Below, one piece after another: positions 25,302 through 34,142 of a stretch of DNA of 64,000 nt (the stretch's first letter is position 1; each line of letters begins with the position of its first letter). The DNA lies in contig NZ_CP097122.1 of assembly GCF_024029775.1 (NCBI RefSeq), positions 1,241,001 through 1,305,000 on the forward strand. The letters run 5' to 3'. Made by a program: the position numbers and the translations under genes. Under the pieces are notes generated by a model. That model saw nothing but the letters and a program-made list of their open reading frames with translations. It was not told where the DNA came from and searched no databases. The stretch comes from Fructobacillus americanaquae. GTDB taxonomy: Bacteria; Bacillota; Bacilli; Lactobacillales; Lactobacillaceae.

Positions 25302-26744
25302 ATGCAAGTTGCTAAAAATTATCTTTATAATGCAGCATATCAATTACTGAATATTATTGCGCCCATTATTACGCTGCCTTATTTGGCACGTGTTTTGGGA
25401 AAAAATGGTGTTGGAGTGGCTTCTTGGACGAACTCACTAGTTACCTATTTTCTCTTAATCGCAAGTTTGGGGATTGTTACTTATGGTTCTCGAGAAATCG
25501 CTTATGTTCATAAGAACGAAGCGTTACGGCAAAAAAAGTTTTGGGAAATTCAGACGATTCACTTTATTGCAGGTTTTGTAGCCTTGATTTTGTATGTGCT
25601 ATTCATTTATGCCGGTGGTGCGTTTAATCAGCGTATTCACCAAAATGAATTATTTCTCTGGTATCAAATTTGGGTGATTTTTTCAGGTATTGTTGATATT
25701 TCCTGGTACTTTATCGGTTTAGAAGACTTTAAAAAAACTGTTTTACGCAACATGATGATTAAGTTAGCGATGACTGTTTTGATTTTTGTTTTGGTAAAAA
25801 AGCCAACTGATATTGGTGCCTATATTTTGCTACTAGCCTTGTCACAGGTTTTTGGTAATCTTTCGATGTGGTTCTATTTGATGGGCAAGTTCCGTTGGCC
25901 AAGGTTGAAAGAACTTAATTTAAAGTCGCACTGGCATCCTGTTTTCATGATGTTTTTACCAACGATTGCGACGCAAATTTATTTGCAGCTAAATAAGACA
26001 ATGCTGCCATTTATTACTGGGGCAACTGCGTCATCTGGTATTTACGATAATGCGGATAAAATTATTAAGGTTTGCCTGGCTTTGGTTACATCAGTGGGAA
26101 TGGTTATGTTACCACGGATGTCAGCCCACTATGCTGCTGGTGAACACGATCAAATGAAGAAGGCAATTCATTCATCAATGGATTTTGTGTCAGCAATTGC
26201 CGTGCCACTTGCCTTTGGAATTGCTGCAGTTGGACCAACGGCAATGCTTTGGTTTTTAGGAAAATCATGGGGGGACGTTGGTTCGGCCCTTGTTCTATTG
26301 ACACCAATCATTGTTTTCATCGGCTGGTCGAATGTTATTGGTAACCAGTTCTTAATTCCTACGAAACGCCTAAGTGAGTATACTTGGTCAGTAACCTTTG
26401 GTGCCGTTCTAAACGTGTTCCTGAATTTCTTTTTAATTTTTATTTGGGGCGTTAAGGGGGCGGCATTGGCAACAGCTATTTCAGAATTTGCTGTTATTGC
26501 TTATCAACTATTTGTGACAAGAAACGATATGAAAGTGCGAGCCCATTTCGTTGGACTATGGCGCTATTTGTTGGCTGGGCTGGCAATGTATTTTGCGGTG
26601 CTATACTTTGTTGCTAACCATGGTATCGGTATCAAGAGCACATTGATTGAAACGGTCATAGGTGGTTTTGTTTACTTGCTTGTACTCGTTATTCTTCGTG
26701 CACCTATTTTAAAACGGTTATTGAATTGGCGTTCCTTCCGCTAA
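25302..26744 (+). CDS. Polysaccharide flippase (Wzx type)
   Basis: Flippases of this MOP/Polysacc_synt family move undecaprenyl-linked repeat units across the membrane. The 480-residue product is hydrophobic throughout with about 12-14 membrane segments and starts with the familiar NYLYNAAYQLLNIIAPIITLPYLARVLG pattern, followed by GVASWTNSLVTYFLLIASLGI. AAGGA lies before the ATG. It is the first gene of the cluster that ends with gtrA. A TATAGTAAACTATA palindrome at 25256-25269 lies in the upstream region and could contain the -10. An extended -10 promoter follows the gene, so the flippase may also be expressed separately from the rest. Substrate cannot be told from sequence. Confidence 0.9.
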   Translation: MQVAKNYLYNAAYQLLNIIAPIITLPYLARVLGKNGVGVASWTNSLVTYFLLIASLGIVTYGSREIAYVHKNEALRQKKFWEIQTIHFIAGFVALILYVLFIYAGGAFNQRIHQNELFLWYQIWVIFSGIVDISWYFIGLEDFKKTVLRNMMIKLAMTVLIFVLVKKPTDIGAYILLLALSQVFGNLSMWFYLMGKFRWPRLKELNLKSHWHPVFMMFLPTIATQIYLQLNKTMLPFITGATASSGIYDNADKIIKVCLALVTSVGMVMLPRMSAHYAAGEHDQMKKAIHSSMDFVSAIAVPLAFGIAAVGPTAMLWFLGKSWGDVGSALVLLTPIIVFIGWSNVIGNQFLIPTKRLSEYTWSVTFGAVLNVFLNFFLIFIWGVKGAALATAISEFAVIAYQLFVTRNDMKVRAHFVGLWRYLLAGLAMYFAVLYFVANHGIGIKSTLIETVIGGFVYLLVLVILRAPILKRLLNWRSFR

Positions 26745-26755
26745 TAGGGTGATTC

Positions 26756-26764
26756 TGGTATAAT
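26756..26764 (+). promoter_or_regulatory. Extended -10 promoter inside polysaccharide cluster
   Basis: TGGTATAAT is placed about 45 nt before the priming-transferase start and directly after the flippase gene. No clear -35. It would drive the assembly genes. Confidence 0.55.
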
Positions 26765-26808
26765 AAGAATTGTTGTGCACTAAATTTTAAATATTGGAGG
26801 ATGGGGTT

Positions 26809-27441
26809 TTGAAACAGTTCCTGTTTTATCGCCTTCCCAAACGAATTTTAGATATTGTTGTTTCCTTTGTAGCTTTAATTGTTTTTTCACCAATTTTTTT
26901 GGTAATTGCAGCGATTATTAAGTTTAGCAAGGGTACAAGTCATGTTTTTTATGCTCAAGACCGTGTCGGTCAGGGCGGTAAGCATTTTAAAATTTATAAG
27001 TTCCAGTCAATGGTTGACAATGCTGATCAAATCCTTAAATCAGATAGCCAGTTGTATCAAAAATTTGTTGATAATGGTTATAAATTGCCGACTAGAGAAG
27101 ACCCTCGAATTACGAAAATTGGGGCGATTTTGCGCAAAACGTCACTCGATGAATTGCCACAATTCTGGAATACTTTAATTGGGAATATGTCAATTATTGG
27201 CCCACGGCCAGTGGTTGAGAGTGAATTGGTTGAATATGGCGACGAAAAACGAATTCAAAAATTTTTGTCTGTCAAGCCCGGTGTTTTCGGCCTCTGGCAA
27301 GCTTCCGGACGATCAAATATCGGATATCCAGAGCGGGCTGAAATTGAACTCGATTATGTTGACCGTGCTAACTTAGGTTTGGACTTTAAAATTATGTTTC
27401 TAACAGTTGTTGCAATTTTCAAAGGTGATGGAGCCTTTTAA
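26809..27441 (+). CDS. Undecaprenyl-phosphate sugar phosphotransferase (priming transferase)
   Basis: This integral membrane enzyme transfers a sugar-1-phosphate (often galactose or glucose) from a nucleotide sugar to undecaprenyl phosphate, starting the repeat unit. The approximately 210-residue protein fits the short form, with one N-terminal hydrophobic stretch (KRILDIVVSFVALIVFSPIF) and the family core VFYAQDRVGQGGKHFKIYKFQSM, KTSLDELPQFWN, IGPRPVV and KPGVFGLWQASGRS. The start TTG 26809 has GGAGG at 8-nt spacing; upstream in-frame TTG 26794 overlaps that site and is unlikely. Preceded by its own extended -10 and followed after 34 nt by the chain-length gene. Confidence 0.92.
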   Translation: MKQFLFYRLPKRILDIVVSFVALIVFSPIFLVIAAIIKFSKGTSHVFYAQDRVGQGGKHFKIYKFQSMVDNADQILKSDSQLYQKFVDNGYKLPTREDPRITKIGAILRKTSLDELPQFWNTLIGNMSIIGPRPVVESELVEYGDEKRIQKFLSVKPGVFGLWQASGRSNIGYPERAEIELDYVDRANLGLDFKIMFLTVVAIFKGDGAF

Positions 27442-27475
27442 ATAAGACTGTATTTTCCAACGAGGAGAAATAAAA

Positions 27476-28099
27476 ATGGAATTTTCATTAACTGACTTGG
27501 CTAAACGCTTTTGGCATTTTGCTTGGTTGATTCTACTGTGTGTCGTTGTTTTTGCTGGTTCAGGGTTCGTGTACGCTAAATCTGGGAAAGTCATTACTAA
27601 TTTTTCGGCCAGTCGAACAGTTTTAATTGCTAAGAATAATACGGATGTCCGTGATCCGAATTCGCGTGTTCAGGCAGACAAGGCATTGATTCCAACTTAT
27701 CAAAAGGTAGCCCAGGATGACGCCATTGTAACTGCTGTTCAAAAAACACTCCCATTTAAAATGAGTAAGAGTGATGTTTCATCTGCCGTAAATGTTCAAA
27801 ATCCAACAGATACTGTGGCGCTTGCATTCCAGGCTTCTGGTTCAACAACCTATCGAGCAAAGACATTAGCAAACGTCTATGCAGAAACTTTTGCTAATGT
27901 TGGGCCAACTCTGTACCCTGACATGGGAAAGCCAGATGTATTGTCGAAAGCGACAGGGTCGGATGTTACTCGCTCTGCGTTGAAGAATGCAAAGAAATTA
28001 ACATTGTTTGGAGCTGTTTTTGGTTTTGTTTTGTCAACCGTCATTATCTTGATTTTAGGAATTCGTCAAAATTATGAAGTGGCTCGAAATCGGGAATAA
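27476..28099 (+). CDS. Wzz/CapA-like chain-length protein
   Basis: Members of this family sit in the membrane and set polymer length or help export. The 207-residue protein has two membrane segments (about 17-34 and 181-199) flanking an external domain, the Wzz topology. It starts MEFSLTDLAKRFWHFAW and ends with NYEVARNRE. In many Lactobacillales this gene is joined to a BY-kinase gene and phosphatase (wzd-wze-wzh); I see neither in this window. The C-terminus is short and lacks a Tyr cluster, so the usual phospho-control seems absent or lies elsewhere. AGGAG precedes ATG 27476. Confidence 0.75.
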   Translation: MEFSLTDLAKRFWHFAWLILLCVVVFAGSGFVYAKSGKVITNFSASRTVLIAKNNTDVRDPNSRVQADKALIPTYQKVAQDDAIVTAVQKTLPFKMSKSDVSSAVNVQNPTDTVALAFQASGSTTYRAKTLANVYAETFANVGPTLYPDMGKPDVLSKATGSDVTRSALKNAKKLTLFGAVFGFVLSTVIILILGIRQNYEVARNRE

Positions 28100-28108
28100 T
28101 TGAGGATT

Positions 28109-29500
28109 ATGGTTAACTTTCTTTTACCAATAACTTTTTTTTCAAAGACATATTCTTATTCAGTTGCTGAGCCAATGGCAATGGTTAGTTTCCCATTTAT
28201 GATTATTGTCATTTTGATTCAGCTATATCGTTTTCCAAATAGGATTAAAAATCTTATTCCTACACCTAAAGCATTTTTCCTTGCTGCATTCGTTTGGTTT
28301 TTTCAATTATTGGCAATGTTTTTGTCATACCGCAAAACAGGTGAAACTTTGGTAACATGGGGCCTTTTACATTCGCCAATTACCTTAGCGGGATGGACGC
28401 TTGCTGTATACATAGCATGGGCAGTGATTCAAGTTACCGTTATTACGGAAAAGGATGAAAAACAATTTATTAAAGCTGGCATAATTGGGCTTTTATTTTA
28501 TTTAATATTTGCCCTGTTTCCGCAAGTTTTTCTTACATTGCATCTAAATATTTTCAATGATTATGTTAATCTGTTAGCCAAGTTTTTTGAGGAACGTTGG
28601 AAATCGATGCCAGGTTATGATTTTTATAGCAATGGTTCTTACTCTGCAACTCAATTAAGAGTGAATGGCTTTGAACCAGAAGCCTCTTATTTGGCAAATT
28701 TATTGAGTGTTACGTATATCCCTATACTAATAGGTATAACGGTAACTGGCCAAAAAATTTGGCTTAAAATTAATTCAACAAAATTGCAAATAATTTTTAA
28801 TGTAAGTATTACCTTTATTGTTTTATTAATTTTGATTTTTGCTAAAACCACGACCGGAATTTTAGCTGCAATTGTTGCTTATTTTATATGGATGTCTTGG
28901 TCGCGGGGATTCTTAAGAAAGTCAATTTTGTGGATTGCTCTTGTTGGAATGATTTTGTTAATTGTTGGTTATCTAAAAATTAGCGTAATTCATAGTATGC
29001 TTAACCAGTTTTTGTTTGCTAAACAAGGTACTGATAATCGTTGGGGTGGCACAATAGGGTTAGCATTAACTTTTTTATCACATCCTATTTTAGGAGTGGG
29101 CACCGGGTTTACTTCATATTTTACGATAGAAAATTTTCCTATATCAGCTTCACAAAATTTTGAATTTCAACATGTTTATTCTCAAACCGGTTTTCCGATT
29201 TTGTCTGAATTTCTAGGTTGGTTATCTACTTTTGGAATGATTATTGTAATTCCAGCTTTAATGTTATTAGGAAGGTTAATTGCTCGATCATTTTTAATTG
29301 AAAATAAGTTAAATGGTTCTACTACAGAAGTAGTTGATCGATCATGGTCGCGGAGTTTGCATATTAGCTTTATTTCTATGATTATTCTTGTTTTGTTTTC
29401 ATCGATTTTTATTATTCGGATTTACTTGTGGCCGTACCTTTTAATGTTCTTCTTTTATCGGAAACATATTATGCGTTTGGAGGAGGAACTAAAGCAATGA
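28109..29500 (+). CDS. Polysaccharide polymerase (Wzy-like)
   Basis: Wzy proteins join lipid-linked repeat units outside the membrane. The 463-residue product is strongly hydrophobic with about 10-12 membrane segments and a large external loop (around FEERWKSMPGYDFYSNGSYS to FEPEASYLANLL) as in Wzy/O-antigen ligase members. The stretch GFEPEASYLANLLSV resembles the conserved region near the catalytic loop. The family is poorly conserved, so the call rests mainly on topology and context. ATG 28109 has GAGG just upstream; TTG 28100 is in frame but has no site. Base composition is more AT-rich than the neighbouring housekeeping genes, which suggests transfer. Its stop overlaps the next start (ATGA). 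Confidence 0.75.
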   Translation: MVNFLLPITFFSKTYSYSVAEPMAMVSFPFMIIVILIQLYRFPNRIKNLIPTPKAFFLAAFVWFFQLLAMFLSYRKTGETLVTWGLLHSPITLAGWTLAVYIAWAVIQVTVITEKDEKQFIKAGIIGLLFYLIFALFPQVFLTLHLNIFNDYVNLLAKFFEERWKSMPGYDFYSNGSYSATQLRVNGFEPEASYLANLLSVTYIPILIGITVTGQKIWLKINSTKLQIIFNVSITFIVLLILIFAKTTTGILAAIVAYFIWMSWSRGFLRKSILWIALVGMILLIVGYLKISVIHSMLNQFLFAKQGTDNRWGGTIGLALTFLSHPILGVGTGFTSYFTIENFPISASQNFEFQHVYSQTGFPILSEFLGWLSTFGMIIVIPALMLLGRLIARSFLIENKLNGSTTEVVDRSWSRSLHISFISMIILVLFSSIFIIRIYLWPYLLMFFFYRKHIMRLEEELKQ

Positions 29501-30267
29501 AAGTCTATATTGCAACACACAAACCATATGCAATGCCTCAGGATCACCTTTATCAACCATTGATGGTCGGTTCGTCTTTGAGAGATGAAGTTCCAGCTGG
29601 TTATCAACGCGATGATCAGGGTGAAAACATTTCGACTAAAAATCCCAACTTCAATGAATTAACTGGCATTTATTGGATGTGGAAGAATTCTGAAGAAGAT
29701 GCAGTGGGTTTGGTTCACTATCGACGCTATCTAGGCCAAAAAGGTGGACATGACTACGCTAAACGGCTAAATCAAAAAGATATTGAAAGCTTGTTGCGCC
29801 ACCATGATGTGATTTTACCCAAAGAACGGAATTATTACATTGAGAATCAGCGGAATCATTATCTTCATGCTCATGCCCATGAACCTTATGAGATAATGGA
29901 GAAGGTAATTCGCGAGAATTACGAAGACTTTTATCCGGGATTCAAACGGATGGAGCAATCAACCAAGGCTCATCTGTTTAACATGTTTATCATGAAAAAA
30001 GATGTTTTTGATGATTATGCAGAGTTTGTTTTTGGTGTTTTGGGAAAAGTTCAAGAAAAAGTCGACTTGTCCACTTTGCATGGCCAAGACGCTCGTGTTT
30101 TTGGTTTCTTGTCAGAACGATTAATGGATACTTGGCTCAATACTCGAAACTACTCTTATACGGAAGTCCCTGTGATTAGCCTTGAAAAAACGAATTGGCT
30201 TGATAAAGGCACACAATTTTTGAAACGGAAGTTTCTTCCAAATTCTAAGAAAAAGGTACATTTCTAA
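29497..30267 (+). CDS. DUF4422 glycosyltransferase-like protein
   Basis: DUF4422 proteins are found in capsule and exopolysaccharide clusters and are thought to be glycosyltransferases. The 256-residue protein starts KVYIATHKPYAMPQDHLYQPL, contains the family core NFNELTGIYWMWKNSEEDAVGLVHYRRYL, then ILPKERNYYIENQ and HLFNMFIMKKDVFDDY, and ends in a basic tail. There is no signal peptide, so it is cytoplasmic or peripheral. ATG 29497 overlaps the polymerase stop and has GGAGG at 29481. The stop overlaps the glf start by one base, so polymerase, this gene and glf form a translationally coupled chain. A sugar-transfer role, possibly of galactofuranose because of glf, is inferred. Confidence 0.82.
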   Translation: MKVYIATHKPYAMPQDHLYQPLMVGSSLRDEVPAGYQRDDQGENISTKNPNFNELTGIYWMWKNSEEDAVGLVHYRRYLGQKGGHDYAKRLNQKDIESLLRHHDVILPKERNYYIENQRNHYLHAHAHEPYEIMEKVIRENYEDFYPGFKRMEQSTKAHLFNMFIMKKDVFDDYAEFVFGVLGKVQEKVDLSTLHGQDARVFGFLSERLMDTWLNTRNYSYTEVPVISLEKTNWLDKGTQFLKRKFLPNSKKKVHF

Positions 30268-31457
30268 TGGCAAATAAGTTTAATACTAAAAATTATGATT
30301 ACTTAATCGTTGGTGCTGGTCCTTTCGGGATGACTTTCGCTTACGAAGCAGCAAAGCGTGGCAAGCGTTCATTAGTTGTTGAGAAACGCTCATTTATTGG
30401 TGGTAACACGCATACGCACGTTGAAAACGGCATTACTGTTCATGATTTTGGTGCTCATATCTTCCATACGGATAACAAGGAAGTTTGGGACTACGTGCAG
30501 AACTTTGCGGAATTTAACAATTTCCAAAATCAAGTTGTTGCCAACTATAACGGTAAGCTCTTTAACTTGCCATTTAACATGAACACGTTCTACCAGATGT
30601 GGGGAACAAAGACACCTGCTGAAGCCAAGGCTAAGATTGAAGAACAAAAGTCTGCCGCTTTGAAGGAATTGGGTGATCGTCAACCACGTAACTTGGAAGA
30701 ACAAGCAATTTCATTGATTGGAACAGATATTTACCAAGCTTTGATTAAGGGTTATACCGAAAAGCAGTGGGGTCGTAAAGCAACTGAATTGCCAGCGTTC
30801 ATTATTAAGCGTTTGCCAGTTCGTTTTATTTACGATAACAACTACTTTAACCACCGTTACCAGGGAATTCCTGTTGGTGGTTATACGCAAATTTTTGAGA
30901 ACATGGTTGAGCGTTCAAACGGCTTGATTGATGTTTTGACTGATACTGATTTCTTCGATCACAAGGATGAATTTATGGCAGAATTCCCACGTGTTCTTTA
31001 CACGGGAATGATTGATCAGTTCTTTGATTACAAGTTTGGTGAATTGGAGTATCGTTCATTGCGCTTTGAAAGCGAAACGATTGACTCTGATAACTATCAA
31101 GGAAATGCCGTGATTAACTATACGGATGCTGAAACACCATATACGCGTCAAATGGAATGGCGCCACTTTGATGGTTTGGCAGACGAAGGAAAGACAATCA
31201 TTACGCGTGAATACCCACAAGACTGGGATCGCACGAAGGAAGCTTACTACCCAGTTAACGACGATAAGAACACTGAATTGTACAAGCAATACGTGAAGGC
31301 TGCTCGCGAAGAAGCCCCTGAAGTACTCTTTGGTGGCCGTTTGGGTAAGTATCGTTACTTTGATATGGACCAGGTTTTCAATGATGCCTTTAACACTGTT
31401 CGCCAAGAGTTTGGTGTGGCAGATGACTTTAACTTTGCACACGATGATGTGAAGTAA
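30267..31457 (+). CDS. glf: UDP-galactopyranose mutase
   Basis: Glf is a flavoenzyme that isomerises UDP-galactopyranose to UDP-galactofuranose, the donor for galactofuranose in polysaccharides. The 396-residue length is typical. It opens with the FAD-binding GAGPFGMTFAYEAAKRG, then NGITVHDFGAHIFHTDN, the substrate segment GYTEKQWGRKATELP and VPVGGYTQIFENM-like core, and ends with GGRLGKYRYFDMDQVF. Codon use is strongly biased (GTT, TTG, GGT) compared with the AT-rich genes next to it, so it is probably well expressed or of different origin. It overlaps the DUF4422 stop. Together with the GlfT2-like gene at 36296 it predicts a galactofuranose-containing polymer. Confidence 0.96.
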   Translation: MANKFNTKNYDYLIVGAGPFGMTFAYEAAKRGKRSLVVEKRSFIGGNTHTHVENGITVHDFGAHIFHTDNKEVWDYVQNFAEFNNFQNQVVANYNGKLFNLPFNMNTFYQMWGTKTPAEAKAKIEEQKSAALKELGDRQPRNLEEQAISLIGTDIYQALIKGYTEKQWGRKATELPAFIIKRLPVRFIYDNNYFNHRYQGIPVGGYTQIFENMVERSNGLIDVLTDTDFFDHKDEFMAEFPRVLYTGMIDQFFDYKFGELEYRSLRFESETIDSDNYQGNAVINYTDAETPYTRQMEWRHFDGLADEGKTIITREYPQDWDRTKEAYYPVNDDKNTELYKQYVKAAREEAPEVLFGGRLGKYRYFDMDQVFNDAFNTVRQEFGVADDFNFAHDDVK

Positions 31458-31464
31458 GAAAAAA

Positions 31465-31486
31465 GGTTGCCTTAATCTTGGCAACC
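31465..31486 (+). other. Hairpin after glf without T-run
   Basis: GGTTGCC (31465-31471) pairs with GGCAACC (31480-31486), but ATACACA follows on the plus strand. The A-run lies on the 5' side, so as a terminator it would act on the minus strand, where no gene is present. It may stabilise the highly expressed glf transcript. Confidence 0.45.
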
Positions 31487-31517
31487 ATACACATTTGTTT
31501 TAAAAGGGAGAGCAGCA

Positions 31518-32459
31518 ATGGACATCAAGGACCAATCAACGGTATTGTCACTTATTGTGCCGGTTCATAACGAAGAAGATACGATTCAAATTTTTTACGA
31601 TGCTATTCAAAAAGTTAAGCCGGAAGTTGGAGCAACGATTGATTTTCATTTCATTGATGATGGTTCAACTGATGGAACATTACCAATTTTGCGTCATTTA
31701 GCAGATCAAGATGATCATGTGCATTACGTTTCTTTTTCACGTAATTTTGGCAAAGAGGCAGGATTGTATGCTGGCTTACAACAGGCAAAGGGTGACTATG
31801 TCGCGGTAATGGATGTTGATCTTCAGGATCCACCTGAGTTGCTGCCACAAATGCTATCTGAAGTTCAAAGTGGGGAATACGATGCAGTTGGTACTCGACG
31901 CGCTGATCGCAAGGGTGAGGCTAAGTTACGTTCATGGTTCTCTGCTCAGTTCTATAAGTGGATGAACAAGGTATCTCAGACTCATTTGGTCGATGGGGCT
32001 CGTGATTATCGGGTAATGACGAGGCAGATGGTGAATGCCATCCTGTCGCTGTCTGAGAATCAACGTTTTTCGAAGGGAATTTTTACTTGGGTCGGTTTTA
32101 AAACCAAGTATATTCCATATGAAAACCGTGAACGTATTGCTGGAACAACCTCTTGGTCATTTTGGAAGCTGACCAAATATGCTATTGAAGGAATTGTTTC
32201 TTTCTCAACCATGCCGTTAACAATCGTGACCTTCCTAGGTTTACTGTCATTTGGTGCTTCAATTGTAGCAGGAATCTTTATTGTTATTCGAGCTTTAATT
32301 TCAAATAGTTCTGTTGCTGGTTGGCCATCGATGGTAACAATTGTTCTCTTCATCGGTGGTATTCAAATGCTTTCTTTAGGTGTTATTGGTCGCTATATTG
32401 CCGCGATTTTTATGGAAACCAAGAGAAGACCAATTTATGTGAAAAAAGAAGAGAAGTAG
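31518..32459 (+). CDS. GtrB-like polyprenyl-phosphate glycosyltransferase (GT2)
   Basis: Members load a sugar from a nucleotide donor onto undecaprenyl phosphate on the inner membrane face. The 313-residue protein has an N-terminal GT2 domain: SLIVPVHNEEDTIQIFYDA, FIDDGSTDGT, FSRNFGKEAGLYAGLQQA, VMDVDLQDPPELL (DxD-type metal site), and QRFSKGIFTWVGF. Two C-terminal membrane segments (about 230-290) end with GRYIAAIFMETKRRPIY. This is the GtrB/DPM1-like architecture. AAGGGAG precedes the ATG. With GtrA (38678) and the GT-C proteins that follow it forms the three-part Gtr decoration pathway: load lipid, flip, transfer outside. Confidence 0.9.
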   Translation: MDIKDQSTVLSLIVPVHNEEDTIQIFYDAIQKVKPEVGATIDFHFIDDGSTDGTLPILRHLADQDDHVHYVSFSRNFGKEAGLYAGLQQAKGDYVAVMDVDLQDPPELLPQMLSEVQSGEYDAVGTRRADRKGEAKLRSWFSAQFYKWMNKVSQTHLVDGARDYRVMTRQMVNAILSLSENQRFSKGIFTWVGFKTKYIPYENRERIAGTTSWSFWKLTKYAIEGIVSFSTMPLTIVTFLGLLSFGASIVAGIFIVIRALISNSSVAGWPSMVTIVLFIGGIQMLSLGVIGRYIAAIFMETKRRPIYVKKEEK

Positions 32460-32471
32460 GGTTTTGACAAC

Positions 32472-34112
32472 ATGGCCGTGACTATAAAGACCTTTATCAA
32501 GGAACATTGGCGTTTAATTGAAGTATTGTTAATAATTGTATTTAGTATTTTGGCGATTGTACCAGCTTTTGTTGGTAATTATTATAATAATTCTTCGGAT
32601 GGTTTTTATCATTTAAATCGCTTTGAAAACATTGCTATGGCAGTTAAAAGTGGTCATTTACCAGCACTATTTAATTTTGCTAATGCACCAATTAACAGTT
32701 ATCCAGGAGTTGCAATTAACGGTATTTATCCTTGGATAATGGGACTTATTTTTATTGTACCAAGAGTCATTTTTAACAACCCTTTGTTTGCATTAAAAGT
32801 TGGCTTTTTTTTATTAAATGTACTTACGATTGTGAATGTTCGCTTTTTAATGAAAGAAGTCACTGATAGGAAAATATTCATTTGGCTAGGAATTATTATT
32901 TATGAATTTAATAATTTTCATCTAATCGATTTGTATTCAAGAACCGCAACTGGAGAAGCTTTCGGTTATGCCATTATGCCTTTAGTTGTGTTAGGGCTTA
33001 TGCAAATATCGAACAAAAAAGCAAAAGGAACATTGGTTTTAGGTCTTGCAATGGGATTGCTAGCTAATAGCCATCTGTTATCTTTGGCTTTAGCAGTTGG
33101 GTTTATTGTTGTTTTTGAAGTGATTGCATTAGTGCAAAAAAAGGTTGACTTAACTGTCATTAAAAGTCTATTTTTAGCAGCTTGTATGGCACTCATAGTT
33201 GGTAGTTATTCTCTTGTTAATCTGATAACGATTTATCATCACGCTGAGATTCTTTCCCCAGATCAATATATAGTGCCATTAGATTTTAATAACTTTGTTA
33301 GTCAAACATTTCAAAACAACATGGGTGAACAATCATCATGGAGCTATGGACTACCTCTTGTCATTGTTCAAGTTGTTTTAACTGTGCTGCTTTTCAAATC
33401 CGAACCAAAACGAAAGCATTGGGCAGGCTGGCTAATCGCTAGTGATATTATTTTATTGATAATTCAAAATTGGTGGCCGTGGGATAAGTTAATTCACACA
33501 CCAATTGCTTTTATTCAATTACTAGCCAGAATGAATTTATTTATTGTCTTGTTTTTGGCTGTTGCACTCACACTTTATTGTAATCAGCAGTTAAAGATTC
33601 AAAATTGGGTCATTGTCACTATAGAAGTGCTAATTATTTTATTTTCTATTACTGGCGCTTACCAAGTACATCGCAATTATTTAGGACCGAATACTTATCA
33701 CGATGTCATTAAAAAAGAAAATTATCAAAAAATCTTAACAACGCGATATAGTTTTTCTGACTACTTGCCAATTTCTAAAAAAACTCATCAAGTTGTGGAT
33801 ATTCCAAAAAATAAACAGGATGTTCATGTACAAGAAGTGCAGCGAAAATATGATTCGATTACCTACCAAGTTCATGTGAATAGTGCTGGGATGCAGGTGA
33901 TTTTACCTGTTGTCCTTTACGATGATTTTAATTATGCTATCAATGTGGATGGAAATAATGTGAATAGCCAAACGATTAATTATGTGTCTGTAAATATGAC
34001 TAATGGAAATCATCAAGTTACAATTCAAGCAAAGGCTTCCAAAAACGTGGGTTGGTTTGTCTTGTCAATTGTAATGATTATAGCTATTTTGATACTGTTA
34101 TTGATTTACTAG
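32472..34112 (+). CDS. Large membrane protein, GT-C/YfhO-like glycosyltransferase candidate
   Basis: The 546-residue product has about 11-13 membrane segments. After the first segment an external stretch reads YYNNSSDGFYHLNRFENI, whose acidic residue fits the catalytic Asp position in the first loop of GT-C enzymes. A soluble C-terminal domain (about 430-525) precedes the last helix. Similar YfhO-like proteins occur beside gtrA/gtrB genes in Gram-positive polymer-decoration loci. I infer that it transfers sugar from a polyprenyl-phosphate to the exported polymer, but the sequence gives no substrate. It starts 12 nt after the GtrB-like stop; the SD (TAGGG) is moderate. AT-rich composition fits horizontal origin. 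Confidence 0.65.
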   Translation: MAVTIKTFIKEHWRLIEVLLIIVFSILAIVPAFVGNYYNNSSDGFYHLNRFENIAMAVKSGHLPALFNFANAPINSYPGVAINGIYPWIMGLIFIVPRVIFNNPLFALKVGFFLLNVLTIVNVRFLMKEVTDRKIFIWLGIIIYEFNNFHLIDLYSRTATGEAFGYAIMPLVVLGLMQISNKKAKGTLVLGLAMGLLANSHLLSLALAVGFIVVFEVIALVQKKVDLTVIKSLFLAACMALIVGSYSLVNLITIYHHAEILSPDQYIVPLDFNNFVSQTFQNNMGEQSSWSYGLPLVIVQVVLTVLLFKSEPKRKHWAGWLIASDIILLIIQNWWPWDKLIHTPIAFIQLLARMNLFIVLFLAVALTLYCNQQLKIQNWVIVTIEVLIILFSITGAYQVHRNYLGPNTYHDVIKKENYQKILTTRYSFSDYLPISKKTHQVVDIPKNKQDVHVQEVQRKYDSITYQVHVNSAGMQVILPVVLYDDFNYAINVDGNNVNSQTINYVSVNMTNGNHQVTIQAKASKNVGWFVLSIVMIIAILILLLIY

Positions 34113-34142
34113 ATTGACTATATGCAACAAGAGGAAAATGAA

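Noticed and set aside
31465-31486. Hairpin after glf as plus-strand terminator
   Set aside because: No T-run follows it; transcription probably continues to the GtrB-like gene.
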